Assembly (NCBI RefSeq): GCF_042653765.1
Contig: NZ_JBHSEZ010000028.1
Span: forward strand, 248,001 to 312,000
DNA: 64,000 nucleotides
Source: Castellaniella denitrificans
GTDB taxonomy: Bacteria > Pseudomonadota > Gammaproteobacteria > Burkholderiales > Burkholderiaceae_B
Direction of reading: 5' to 3'
The notes under the pieces were generated by a model that ran no database searches, was not told the DNA's origin, and saw only the letters and a program-made list of their open reading frames with translations. This document shows, one piece after another, positions 45,946-54,777 of this stretch; position 1 is the stretch's first letter, and the number at the start of each line of letters is the position of its first letter. Position numbers and translations under genes: made by a program.

Positions 45946-46353
45946 ATGAAGCTTCTTGCGCCGAGTCGGCCGTTCCGCGCCCTGTCCGCGCCCTGGATCT
46001 GGACCCTGTGTCTGGCCCTGGCGCTGCGCGCGCTGGTGCCGGCGGGCACGATGCTCGATGTCGAGGCCCGCGACGGCCTGTTCCCGAGCCTGGTGCTGTG
46101 CCCGGTGCAGAATCCGGGCCTGTCGATGGACGGCCACCACCATCCCGACGACCGTCCGCAGTCCCACGCCAGCCCCTTGTGCCTGCTGGCCCAGCACGCC
46201 GGCGGCTCGCCCCTGCCGGCGGTGGCGCCCGCCCTGGCCGCGGTCGCGATGGAGGCGGTCGCTCCGGCGCTGTTCCGGACCGCCGCGCCGCCGGCGCGGC
46301 GCGTGCGCGGAGCGCCCCTCGGTTCCCGGGCGCCGCCCCTGCCTTTCCTTTGA
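45946..46353 (+). CDS. DUF2946-type protein of the copper cluster
   Basis: A 135-residue protein with an N-terminal hydrophobic segment (WIWTLCLALALRALVPAGT), then LVLCPVQNP, DGHHHPDD and LCLLAQHAGG. The Cys and His pattern is that of DUF2946, small membrane or periplasmic proteins found next to copper genes. It lies 38 bases upstream of the YcnI gene. The ATG at 45946 was chosen over an in-frame upstream start for lack of a ribosome-binding site there. Confidence 0.75.
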   Translation: MKLLAPSRPFRALSAPWIWTLCLALALRALVPAGTMLDVEARDGLFPSLVLCPVQNPGLSMDGHHHPDDRPQSHASPLCLLAQHAGGSPLPAVAPALAAVAMEAVAPALFRTAAPPARRVRGAPLGSRAPPLPFL

Positions 46354-46391
46354 TCGTTCCCTTTATCACGATTCATTCGAAAGGCTTCATC

Positions 46392-46928
46392 ATGAAATTT
46401 TCTCTTGCCGCGGGCTTGATGGCCCTGCTCGGCCTGGCCTCGACCGCCCAGGCCCACGTCACCCTCGAAACGACCCAGGCCGCCGCGGGCAGCTATTACA
46501 AAGCGGTGCTGCGCGTCGGCCATGGCTGCGATGGCGCCGCCACCACCCGGCTGCGCGTGCGCATTCCCGACGGCGTGCTGGCGGCCAAGCCGCAGCCCAA
46601 GGCCGGCTGGACCCTGGACCTGACCCAGGGCAAGTACGAGCGGCCCCAGACCCTGCATGGCGCGCCGGTGGAAAGCGGCGTGCGCGAGATCAGCTGGAGC
46701 GGCGACCTGCCCGACGCCTACTATGACGAGTTCGTCTTCCGCGCCTATCTGTCGGACGCCCTCAAGCCCGGGCAGACCGTGTACTTCCCGGTCGTCCAGG
46801 AATGCGGGCAGGGCGTGTCGCGCTGGATCGACACCTCGGGCGATCCGGACGCGCAAGGCCCCGCGCCGGGCGTGAAGATCGTGGCGCCCGCCCATGGGGG
46901 AGAGGGCGGCCACGGCCATCACCCTTGA
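46392..46928 (+). CDS. ycnI: YcnI-like copper metallochaperone (DUF1775)
   Basis: A 178-residue periplasmic protein. After the signal peptide (LMALLGLASTAQA) the mature protein begins HVTLETTQA, exposing the N-terminal His that binds copper in YcnI. AGSYYKAVLRVGHGCDG, DAYYDEFVF and a His-rich end (HGGEGGHGHH) follow. It likely passes copper to the downstream CopC-CopD fusion. Its stop overlaps that gene's TTG start by four bases. Confidence 0.88.
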   Translation: MKFSLAAGLMALLGLASTAQAHVTLETTQAAAGSYYKAVLRVGHGCDGAATTRLRVRIPDGVLAAKPQPKAGWTLDLTQGKYERPQTLHGAPVESGVREISWSGDLPDAYYDEFVFRAYLSDALKPGQTVYFPVVQECGQGVSRWIDTSGDPDAQGPAPGVKIVAPAHGGEGGHGHHP

Positions 46929-48511
46929 AGGCCGTTCTTTTCCTGGCCGCCTGCCTGTTGGCGTGGGGCCAGGCGGCGTGGGGGCATGCCGCGCTGGTGT
47001 CGGCCGACCCGGCACCCGGCGCCGTGCTCGACCGGGCGCCGGCCGCCGCCGTCCTGACGTTCAACGAACCCGTCAGCGTCACCGCGCTGCGGCTGGTCGG
47101 CCCGGAGGGGCCGCCCGTGGACGTGAAGCCGGAGGAGGCCGGGGGGAGCCGGATCCGCGTGCCGCTGCCCGGCGACGCGGCGCGGGGCGCCTACCTGCTC
47201 AGTTGGCGCGTCGTGTCGGCGGACGGGCATCCCGTGGGCGGTGCGCTGGACTATTCGGTCGGCGCGTTCGCCGGGCCGGCCAGGGCGATGCAAGCCGCCG
47301 CCCCGCCCGGCGGGCGCCAGGCGGCCATCTGGCTGGGCCGCTGGCTGGGCTACGCCTGCCTGTTCTCCTGCGTGGGCGCGGCCTTGTTCCGGGCGCGGGA
47401 ACCGTCGGCCCGCCAGGCCTGGGCCCGGCACCTGGTCTGGATCGGCCTGATCCTGCTGCCCGTGAACCTGGGGCTGCAGGGGCTGGACTTGCTGGACCTG
47501 CCCGGATCGGCCCTGCTGGGCTGGCCCGCCTGGTCGGCCGCCCTGGACAGCCGCTATGCCTGGACGCTGGGCCTGACCGCCCTGGCGTTGCTGGCCTCGG
47601 CGGGGGCCTTGCGCGCCCGCCGGGCCGGGATCGCGCGCGGCTGCGCGGGCGCCGGCCTGGCGCTGGCGGGCGCGGCGCTGGCCGCCAGCGGCCATGCCGG
47701 AACGGCGCCGCCCCAGTGGCTGTCGCGCCCCCTGGTCGTGCTGCACGTGGCGACGGCGGCGGCCTGGCTGGGCGCGCTCGTGCCGCTGGCCCGCCTGCTG
47801 GGGAGCGGCCGGGATGGATCGGCCGGCCTGTCGCCGCTGGCCTGGTTCTCCCGCTGGATCACGCCCGTCGTGGCCATCCTGTTGGCGAGCGGGGCGGGGC
47901 TGGCGCTGCTGCAGCTGGACCGGCCCGGGGACTTGTGGCACACGCCCTATGGCATCGTCCTGAGCGTGAAGCTGGCGCTGGTGGGCGGGCTGCTCGGCAT
48001 CGCGGCGTTCAACCGCTGGCGCTGCACCGGTCCCGTCCTGGCGGGCGATGCGGCGGCCCGCGGGCGCTTGCGGCGCAGCATCCTGGCGGAAACCGCCGTC
48101 GCCGTGGTCCTGCTGGGCGTGGTGTCGCTCTGGCGCTTCACCCCGCCGCCGCGCAGCCTGGACGCCGCCGGCGCCGCGTCCTCTCAGCGGAACGGCCATG
48201 GACCAGTGTCCTTCATGCTGTCCAATGACCGGGCGCATGCCATGGTGACGCGCTCGGGCGGCGCATGGCTCGTCGCCCTGAGCGATCCGTCCGGCAGGCC
48301 CCTGGCGGCCCAGGGGCTGACGCTGGCGCTGAGCGATCCGCAGGCCGGCATCGAGCCGCTGCGCCGGGAGGCCCGCCGCCTGGCCGATGGGCGCTGGCGC
48401 GCCGAAACGGGCCCCTTGCCGGTGTCCGGCGCCGGACACTGGCGGCTGAGCATGGAGATCCTGGTGGACGATTTCGAGCAGGTGACGCTGGAAGGGCCGC
48501 TGCCGCCCTGA
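46925..48511 (+). CDS. CopC-CopD fusion copper-import protein
   Basis: A 528-residue protein: signal peptide, then a CopC domain (mature start HAALVSADPAPGAVLD with the copper-ligand His; SADGHPVGG later), then a CopD membrane domain with about eight helices. No ATG is available at the start. A TTG at 46925 overlaps the ycnI stop, and the frame continues open upstream without a better site, so I take the TTG. The copper-related order DUF2946-YcnI-CopCD supports the role. Confidence 0.86.
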   Translation: MKAVLFLAACLLAWGQAAWGHAALVSADPAPGAVLDRAPAAAVLTFNEPVSVTALRLVGPEGPPVDVKPEEAGGSRIRVPLPGDAARGAYLLSWRVVSADGHPVGGALDYSVGAFAGPARAMQAAAPPGGRQAAIWLGRWLGYACLFSCVGAALFRAREPSARQAWARHLVWIGLILLPVNLGLQGLDLLDLPGSALLGWPAWSAALDSRYAWTLGLTALALLASAGALRARRAGIARGCAGAGLALAGAALAASGHAGTAPPQWLSRPLVVLHVATAAAWLGALVPLARLLGSGRDGSAGLSPLAWFSRWITPVVAILLASGAGLALLQLDRPGDLWHTPYGIVLSVKLALVGGLLGIAAFNRWRCTGPVLAGDAAARGRLRRSILAETAVAVVLLGVVSLWRFTPPPRSLDAAGAASSQRNGHGPVSFMLSNDRAHAMVTRSGGAWLVALSDPSGRPLAAQGLTLALSDPQAGIEPLRREARRLADGRWRAETGPLPVSGAGHWRLSMEILVDDFEQVTLEGPLPP

Positions 48512-48654
48512 CCGGCTAGCGGCGGTCCGGAGCGGGGGAGACGGCGTTCCTTCCGCGGGCCGCCGGCGGAACCGGCATGCGCCGTGTGTCCAGGAACCTG
48601 GTGGACAGTTTAGAATCTCCCGTTCGGAGACCCCGCATCCACAAAAGGCCTGAC

Positions 48655-49620
48655 ATGAGCTCACTCCAGAAAGAAATCGACGAACGCACCAACCTGGCCG
48701 GCACCAACCGGTTCGAACTGCTCCTGTTTCGCCTGGGGACGGACGCGGTCCTGGGCCAGTCCGAGCTCTTCGGCATCAACGTGCTGAAGGTCCGCGAAAT
48801 CGTGACCATGCCCGCCATCACGCCGATCGCGGGCGCGCCGAAGTTCTCGCTCGGCGTCGTGCACCTGCGCGACCAGGTGATTCCCGTGTACGACCTGCCC
48901 GGAATCATCGGCTGCAAGCTGGCGGCCGCGCCGACCCTGATGCTGGTCACGGAATACGCCCGCACCACCCAGGCGTTCACGGTCGAGTCGGTCGAGGACA
49001 TCGTGCGGCTGGACTGGAACCAGGTCATCTCCGCCGAAAACACCGGCACGGGTCCCAGCCTGATCACCAGCATCGCCCGCCTGACCGAGGGCGGCGGCGA
49101 CGAGGCGCGCCTGGCCCAGGTGCTGGACGTCGAGGCCATCCTGCAGGCCATCACGCCCGAGGAAAACCGCCATCAGGTCGATCCCAGGGAAGTCGGCGAC
49201 AAGTTCGCCCTGAAGCCCGGCACCGTGGTGCTGGTGGCCGACGATTCCTTCGTGGCACGCGCCTTGATGGAACAGACCCTCAAGGCCATGGGAATCCCCT
49301 ACGAGATGACCAAGTCCGGCCAGGAAGCCTGGAACCGCCTGAACACCCTGGCCGCGGCCGCCGAAGCCGAGGGCAAGACCATCCACGACAAGGTCTGCCT
49401 GATGCTGACCGACCTGGAAATGCCCGAAATGGACGGCTTCACGTTGACACGCAACATCAAGCAGGATCCCCGTTTCAGCGCCATGCCGGTGGTGATCCAC
49501 TCGTCCCTGTCGGGCTCGGCCAACGAGAACCACGTGCGCAGCGTCGGCGCCAACGGCTACGTTCCCAAGTTTTCCGCGGAGGAACTGTCCTCCGCCATCC
49601 GCGGGGCGCTGGGGCACTGA
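48655..49620 (+). CDS. cheV: Chemotaxis coupling protein CheV
   Basis: A 321-residue protein with an N-terminal CheW-like domain (FGINVLKVREIV, LGVVHLRDQVIPVYDLP) and a C-terminal receiver domain with Asp253 in MLTDLEMPEMDGF as phosphorylation site. CheV couples receptors to CheA and is tuned by phosphorylation. It lies a few kilobases from two receptors as assembled. The ATG at 48655 fits the family start. Confidence 0.93.
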   Translation: MSSLQKEIDERTNLAGTNRFELLLFRLGTDAVLGQSELFGINVLKVREIVTMPAITPIAGAPKFSLGVVHLRDQVIPVYDLPGIIGCKLAAAPTLMLVTEYARTTQAFTVESVEDIVRLDWNQVISAENTGTGPSLITSIARLTEGGGDEARLAQVLDVEAILQAITPEENRHQVDPREVGDKFALKPGTVVLVADDSFVARALMEQTLKAMGIPYEMTKSGQEAWNRLNTLAAAAEAEGKTIHDKVCLMLTDLEMPEMDGFTLTRNIKQDPRFSAMPVVIHSSLSGSANENHVRSVGANGYVPKFSAEELSSAIRGALGH

Positions 49621-49779
49621 TTTTTACCGCCGGGCCGCCCCAAGGCAAGAACGCCCCCCGCGGGATGAGCCCGGACGCGGGACAGCCCCCGCGGATTGGC
49701 CCGCGCCTGGCGAACCCGGGCGGCATGCAGGCCGCGAGGCGGGCAGCGACGGGGGGCATTTTCATCATAGGAATCGATC

Positions 49780-50961
49780 ATGCAAGACATCGTCATCGTG
49801 GAAGCCTGCCGTACCGCCATCGGGGATTTCGGCGGAGGGCTGAAGGACGTCGCCCCCTGCGAACTGGGTGAACTCGTGGTGCGCAACGTGCTGGAGCGCG
49901 CGGGCGTGGCGGCGGCCGACGTCGGCCACGTCGTCTTCGGCCATGTCATCAACACCGAGCCGCGCGACATGTATCTGTCGCGCGTGGCGGCGCTGAACGC
50001 GGGCATCCCCCAGGCCGTGCCGGCCTTCAACGTCAACCGCCTCTGCGGCTCGGGCCTGCAGGCCATCGTGTCCGCCGCCCAGGTGCTGATGCTGGGCGAC
50101 GCCGAGGTCGCCATCGGCGCCGGGGCCGAAAGCATGAGCCGCGCGCCCTACGTGGCGGTGGGCCAGCGCTGGGGGTCGCGCATGGGCGATTCGCGCCTGG
50201 TGGACATGATGACGGGGGCGCTGTCCTGCCCGTTCGAGAAATACCACATGGGCGTCACGGCCGAGAACGTGGCGCAGAAATACGGCATCAGCCGCGAGGA
50301 CCAGGACGCCTTGGCGCTGGAATCGCACCGCCGCGCGGCCCGCGCCATCGAGCAGGGCTATTTCAAGCAGCAGATCGTGCCGGTGACGCAGAAGACTCGC
50401 AAGGGCGAGATCGTGTTCGACCAGGACGAGCACGTGCGCTTCGACGCCGGCCCCGAAAGCTTCAGCAAGCTCAAGCCCGTCTTCGCCAAGGAAAACGGCA
50501 CCGTCACGGCGGGCAACGCGTCCGGCCTGAACGATGGCGCGGCCGCCGTGCTGCTGATGACGGAACAGGCCGCCCGGGCCCGGGGGCTGACCCCCATGGC
50601 CCGCCTGGTGTCCTACGGCCATGCCGGCGTGGATCCGCAGTACATGGGCATCGGCCCGGTGCCGGCCACGCGCGCCGCCCTGGCGCGCGCCGGCCTGACC
50701 CTGGACCAGATCGACGTGATCGAGGCCAACGAGGCCTTCGCCGCCCAGGCCTGCGCGGTGTCCCGCGAACTGGGCTTCGATCCGGACAAGGTCAATCCCA
50801 ACGGCAGCGGCATCAGCCTGGGGCACCCGATCGGCGCCACCGGCGCCCTGATCACGGTCAAGGCCCTGCACGAACTACGGCGTGTCCAGGGCCGCCATGC
50901 CCTGGTCACCATGTGCATCGGCGGCGGGCAGGGCATCGCCGCCATCTTCGAGCGCCTGTAG
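49780..50961 (+). CDS. Acetyl-CoA acetyltransferase (thiolase)
   Basis: A 393-residue biosynthetic-type thiolase with Cys89 in NRLCGSGLQ, His349 in GHPIGATGA and Cys379 in CIGGGQG. It could join or split acetoacetyl-CoA or longer 3-ketoacyl-CoA (PhaA/AtoB/BktB type); the sequence does not decide. No other polyhydroxyalkanoate gene is close. The stop shares a base with the GTG start of the next gene. Confidence 0.9.
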   Translation: MQDIVIVEACRTAIGDFGGGLKDVAPCELGELVVRNVLERAGVAAADVGHVVFGHVINTEPRDMYLSRVAALNAGIPQAVPAFNVNRLCGSGLQAIVSAAQVLMLGDAEVAIGAGAESMSRAPYVAVGQRWGSRMGDSRLVDMMTGALSCPFEKYHMGVTAENVAQKYGISREDQDALALESHRRAARAIEQGYFKQQIVPVTQKTRKGEIVFDQDEHVRFDAGPESFSKLKPVFAKENGTVTAGNASGLNDGAAAVLLMTEQAARARGLTPMARLVSYGHAGVDPQYMGIGPVPATRAALARAGLTLDQIDVIEANEAFAAQACAVSRELGFDPDKVNPNGSGISLGHPIGATGALITVKALHELRRVQGRHALVTMCIGGGQGIAAIFERL

Positions 50962-51731
50962 TGGCGCGGTCTCGCGCCGTCCGGGACGACCGGCGGTCGG
51001 CCGTCGAGGCCGACCTGCCGACCCTGTCGGAAGAGGACGGCATCCGCTACCTGCACTTCGACTCGGAATGGATCCAGGGGGCGATGCGCATCGCCCGGCC
51101 GTCCGAGCTGGTGCTGGCCTATACCCAGCAGATGATGGCCTGGCTGCTGTTCGCGCCGGCCGGCGCGCGCGACCGCATCGGCATCCTGGGGCTGGGCGCG
51201 GGATCGCTGCTGCGCTTCACCCTGCGGCATACCCGGTCCCAGGTGGAAACGGTCGAGCGCAATCCCGCCGTCACGGCCTTGTGCCGGGCGTTCTTCCGCC
51301 TGCCGGGCGGCGTGCGGTCCGTCGTCGATCATGCCGACGCGCGCGACTGGGTGGCCGAGCCGGGCAGGGCGGGGCGCTACCGGGCGCTGATGGTGGACCT
51401 GTACGACAGCCGGGCCGAAGGCCCCGTGTGCGGCGACCCGGATTTCTACCGGGACTGCCATCGGGTCCTGGACGAGCCGGGCGTGATGAGCGTGAACCTC
51501 TTCGGCCACCACGAAAGCTTCGAGGAAAACCTGCGGGGCATCCGCGCCGCTTTCGACGGGCGCGTGCTGTGCCTGCCGGAAATCGACGAGGGCAACACCG
51601 TGGTCCTGGCCTTCAAGGGCGATGCCCTGGACCTGTCGCGCCAGGACCTGCTGGACCGGGCCGAGCGGCTGGAATCCCGCACCGGCCTGCCGGCGCGGCG
51701 CTGGGCGCGGTCGCTGCTGGCCCGGGGTTGA
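50961..51731 (+). CDS. Spermidine-synthase-like methyltransferase-fold protein
   Basis: A 256-residue protein starting at GTG 50961 (TAGTG junction with the thiolase stop). It has the Rossmann-type motif IGILGLGAGSLLRF, then VETVERNPAV and the acidic VDLYDSRAEG of the spermidine synthase fold. Such stand-alone proteins in Burkholderiales are often annotated as spermidine synthase, but the polyamine-site residues are not evident, so function is unsure. Confidence 0.7.
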   Translation: MARSRAVRDDRRSAVEADLPTLSEEDGIRYLHFDSEWIQGAMRIARPSELVLAYTQQMMAWLLFAPAGARDRIGILGLGAGSLLRFTLRHTRSQVETVERNPAVTALCRAFFRLPGGVRSVVDHADARDWVAEPGRAGRYRALMVDLYDSRAEGPVCGDPDFYRDCHRVLDEPGVMSVNLFGHHESFEENLRGIRAAFDGRVLCLPEIDEGNTVVLAFKGDALDLSRQDLLDRAERLESRTGLPARRWARSLLARG

Positions 51732-51808
51732 AGGGGCCGGTGCTTGCGGTGGGTTCGGCATTTGACAGCTTTTCAAATCCCCCATAAAATTGCGTTCTTT
51801 CCCGATGC

Positions 51809-51885
51809 AGGCGGTTAGCTCAGTTGGTTAGAGCGCTACGTTGACATCGTAGAGGTCGCTGGTTCGAATCCAGTACTGCCTACCA
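51809..51885 (+). tRNA. tRNA-Val (GAC)
   Basis: A 77-nt cloverleaf: acceptor AGGCGGT pairs with ACTGCCT, D arm TAGCTCAG...GAGC, anticodon loop TTGACAT with GAC at 51843-51845, T arm GGTTCGAATCC, and encoded CCA at 51883-51885. A terminator follows at once. Confidence 0.95.
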
Positions 51886-51917
51886 TTGCATCCGGAAACA
51901 CCAGGCCAGTCCTGCAA

Positions 51918-51952
51918 AAAAAGCCGCGCGATCGAACGATGCGCGGCTTTTT
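51918..51952 (+). terminator. Terminator after tRNA-Val
   Basis: AAAAAGCCGCGC and its complement GCGCGGCTTTTT around an 11-base spacer, 33 bases after the tRNA. Strong stem with terminal T run. Confidence 0.9.
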
Positions 51953-52137
51953 GCTGTTTTGCAACAATCCTCGCCTTCGCAGGTCGTCCAGCCGCGCCGA
52001 ATCCAGTGCGTGCCCTGTATCAAATTGATTGTTGCCCTCCCGATTGCTACACTGGGAAGATTCCTTCCTGCACGGCAAATTCAGGCTTTTTATCGACGCG
52101 GCGCAGGCCGCGTTTCGCATTTTCAGGACACGCTTAA

Positions 52138-54084
52138 ATGGTTTGCATCACCCTTCCCGACGGTTCGCGGCGCGAATTCGACCATCCCGTTTCCGTGCAC
52201 GAGGTCGCGCGCTCCATCGGGACCGGGCTGGGCAAGGCGGCGCTGGCCGGCCGGCTGGCCGTGGACGGCGAACCGGCGCGCCTGGTGGACACCAGCCACG
52301 TGATCGACCGGGATGCCTCCTTGAGCATCGTCACTGACAAGGACGCCGAAGGCCTGGACCTGATCCGGCACTCCACGGCGCACCTGCTGGCCTACGCGGT
52401 CAAGACCCTGTTTCCCGACGCCCAGGTCACCATCGGCCCGGTGATCGACAACGGTTTCTACTACGATTTCTCGTACAAGCGGCCCTTCACGCCGGAAGAC
52501 CTGGAAGCCATCGAAAAGAAGATGGCCGAACTGGCGCGCCGCGACGAAGCCGTGACGCGCGAGGAATGGGACCGGGACGAGGCCGTGAAGTTCTTCCGCG
52601 GCATCGGCGAGGCCTACAAGGCCGAGATCATCGCCTCGATCCCCACCAACGAAAAGATCAGCCTGTACCGCGAGGGCGACTTCATCGACCTGTGCCGCGG
52701 CCCGCACGTGCCGTCCACCGGCCGCCTGCGAGTGTTCAAGCTGATGAAGGTCGCCGGGGCCTACTGGCGCGGCGACAGCAACAATGAAATGCTGCAGCGC
52801 ATCTACGGCACCGCCTGGGCCCGCAAGGAAGACCAGGACGCCTACCTGCACATGCTCGAGCAGGCCGAACTGCGCGACCACCGCCGCATCGGCCGCGAGC
52901 TGGACCTGTTCCACTTCCAGGACGAGGCGCCGGGCCTGATCTTCTGGCACCCCAAGGGCTGGACGGTCTGGCAGCAGGTCGAGCAATACATGCGCCAGGT
53001 GTACCAGGACAACGGCTACCAGGAAGTCAAGGCGCCGCAGATCCTGGACCTGTCCCTGTGGAAGAAGACCGGCCACTGGGACAATTACCAGGAAAACATG
53101 TTCACGACGGAGTCCGAGAACCGCGTGTACGGCCTGAAGCCCATGAACTGTCCGGGCCACGTGCAGATCTTCAACGCCGGCCTGCACTCCTACCGCGAAC
53201 TGCCGCTGCGCTACGGCGAATTCGGCCAGTGCCACCGCAACGAGCCCTCCGGTTCGCTGCACGGCATGATGCGCGTGCGCGGCTTCACCCAGGACGATGG
53301 GCACATCTTCTGCACGGAAGACCAGCTCCAGGAAGAGTGCGCCGCCTTCACGCGCCTGCTGCAGAAGGTCTACGCCGACTTCGGCTTCACCGAGATCCTG
53401 TACAAGGTCGCCACCCGCCCCGAAAAGCGCATCGGCGCCGACGAGGTCTGGGACAAGGCCGAGCAGGCCCTGAAGGACAGCCTGGACCTGTCCCACTGCG
53501 ACTACGAAGTCTCGGAAGGAGAGGGCGCCTTCTACGGTCCGAAGATCGAATACACCCTGAAGGACGCCATCGGCCGCCATTGGCAGTGCGGCACCATCCA
53601 GGTGGACTTTTCCATGCCCGCGCGCCTGGGGGCCGAATACGTCGACGCCCAGGACCAGCGCCGCACGCCCGTGATGCTGCACCGGGCCATCCTGGGATCC
53701 CTGGAACGCTTCATCGGCATGCTGATCGAAAACCACGCCGGGGCGCTGCCCGCCTGGCTGGCGCCGCACCATGCCGTGATCTGCTGCATCTCCGACGGTT
53801 CCGCCGCCTATGCCGAACAGCTCGCCCGGGACCTGAAGCAACAGGGCCTGCGCGTGTTCGCCGACGTGCGGGGCGAAAAGATCACCCGTAAAATCCGCGA
53901 ACATAGCCTGCAGAAAATCCCGTATATTCTGGTCGTCGGCGACAAGGAGCGCGAATCCGGCGCCGTGTCCGTGCGCGGGCGCGGCAACCTGGATCTGGGC
54001 ACGATGCCGGTGGCGGATTTCACCGCCCGACTGAAGCACGAAATCTCGACCCGACAGCAGGGGACCGAACCGGCGCAGGCCTGA
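52138..54084 (+). CDS. thrS: Threonyl-tRNA synthetase
   Basis: A 648-residue class II synthetase of normal length: an N-terminal TGS domain (MVCITLPDGSRREFDH), an editing domain (STAHLLAYAVKTLFPDA), then the catalytic core with zinc ligands (MNCPGHVQIF; FGQCHRNEPSG motif 2) and a C-terminal anticodon-binding domain (DVRGEKITRKIREH). It charges tRNA-Thr and edits Ser. It precedes infC in the conserved thrS-infC unit. Confidence 0.97.
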   Translation: MVCITLPDGSRREFDHPVSVHEVARSIGTGLGKAALAGRLAVDGEPARLVDTSHVIDRDASLSIVTDKDAEGLDLIRHSTAHLLAYAVKTLFPDAQVTIGPVIDNGFYYDFSYKRPFTPEDLEAIEKKMAELARRDEAVTREEWDRDEAVKFFRGIGEAYKAEIIASIPTNEKISLYREGDFIDLCRGPHVPSTGRLRVFKLMKVAGAYWRGDSNNEMLQRIYGTAWARKEDQDAYLHMLEQAELRDHRRIGRELDLFHFQDEAPGLIFWHPKGWTVWQQVEQYMRQVYQDNGYQEVKAPQILDLSLWKKTGHWDNYQENMFTTESENRVYGLKPMNCPGHVQIFNAGLHSYRELPLRYGEFGQCHRNEPSGSLHGMMRVRGFTQDDGHIFCTEDQLQEECAAFTRLLQKVYADFGFTEILYKVATRPEKRIGADEVWDKAEQALKDSLDLSHCDYEVSEGEGAFYGPKIEYTLKDAIGRHWQCGTIQVDFSMPARLGAEYVDAQDQRRTPVMLHRAILGSLERFIGMLIENHAGALPAWLAPHHAVICCISDGSAAYAEQLARDLKQQGLRVFADVRGEKITRKIREHSLQKIPYILVVGDKERESGAVSVRGRGNLDLGTMPVADFTARLKHEISTRQQGTEPAQA

Positions 54085-54121
54085 TTCGCCCCTTTTTCAT
54101 CAACTCACAGGAGTTCTCGAC

Positions 54122-54646
54122 ATCGCAACCGAAAAGAAACACCGCGTCAACGGTGAGATCCGCATTCATGAAGTCCGCCTGATCGGCGTGGATGGCGAAC
54201 AGCTGGGTATCGTTCGCACATCCGAGGCCTTGTCCATGGCCGAACAGAACGACGTCGACCTGGTCGAAATCGCCCCCACGGCCAGCCCCCCGGTCTGCCG
54301 CCTGATGGACTACGGCAAGTTCAAGTACCAGGAACAGAAGCGCCAGGCCGAAGCCCGTTCCCGCCAGAAGATCATCCAGGTCAAGGAAGTCAAGTTCCGC
54401 CCGGGTACCGACGAAGGCGACTACCAGGTGAAGCTGCGCAATCTGCGCCGCTTCATCGAGGATGGCGACAAGGCCAAGGTCACGCTGCGTTTCCGCGGCC
54501 GCGAGATGGCCCACCAGGAACTCGGCATGCGCGTCCTCGAACGGGTGCGCGACGACCTGGGCGAACTGGTCCTGGTCGAGGCCATGCCCAAGCTCGAAGG
54601 CCGCCAGATGGTGATGGTGCTGGCGCCACGCAAGAAAGCGGGATGA
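54122..54646 (+). CDS. infC: Translation initiation factor IF-3, ATC start
   Basis: A 174-residue IF-3: N-domain (KKHRVNGEIRIHEVRLIG), linker, and C-domain (KEVKFRPGTDEGDYQVKLRNL). The only start that fits family length is ATC at 54122 (ATC GCA ACC GAA AAG), eight bases after AGGAG. Rare starts are well known for infC and allow IF-3 to repress its own translation. The rpmI-rplT genes that usually follow are not present; the stop codon runs straight into a palindromic repeat. Confidence 0.95.
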   Translation: MATEKKHRVNGEIRIHEVRLIGVDGEQLGIVRTSEALSMAEQNDVDLVEIAPTASPPVCRLMDYGKFKYQEQKRQAEARSRQKIIQVKEVKFRPGTDEGDYQVKLRNLRRFIEDGDKAKVTLRFRGREMAHQELGMRVLERVRDDLGELVLVEAMPKLEGRQMVMVLAPRKKAG

Positions 54647-54729
54647 GATCGGACACGAAATGGTCCCTGCGGACCATTTCGTGCCGATCGAATCCGAGCC
54701 GCTTGCAAGCGGCGAGGTGAAGCGCCGCC
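54644..54729 (+). repeat. Two-hairpin palindromic repeat, copy 2 (after infC)
   Basis: Begins at the infC stop. CACGAAATGGTCC and its exact complement form a 13-bp stem with CTGC loop (54654-54683), extended by ATCGG/CCGAT past a bulge. A 16-bp perfect palindrome GCCGCTTGCAAGCGGC follows at 54698-54713. It matches copy 1 after spoT in order, spacing and loop, with compensating changes in both stems. Confidence 0.82.
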
Positions 54730-54777
54730 CCGGTTGGAGAGCCCCAGCGGGGCACCAGAGGTATTACAGAGGCATTC

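Noticed and set aside
54646..54777. Hidden rpmI or other small gene between infC and gshB
   Set aside because: All frames were read; the space is filled by the palindromic repeat and the gshB leader, and no L35-like sequence is present.
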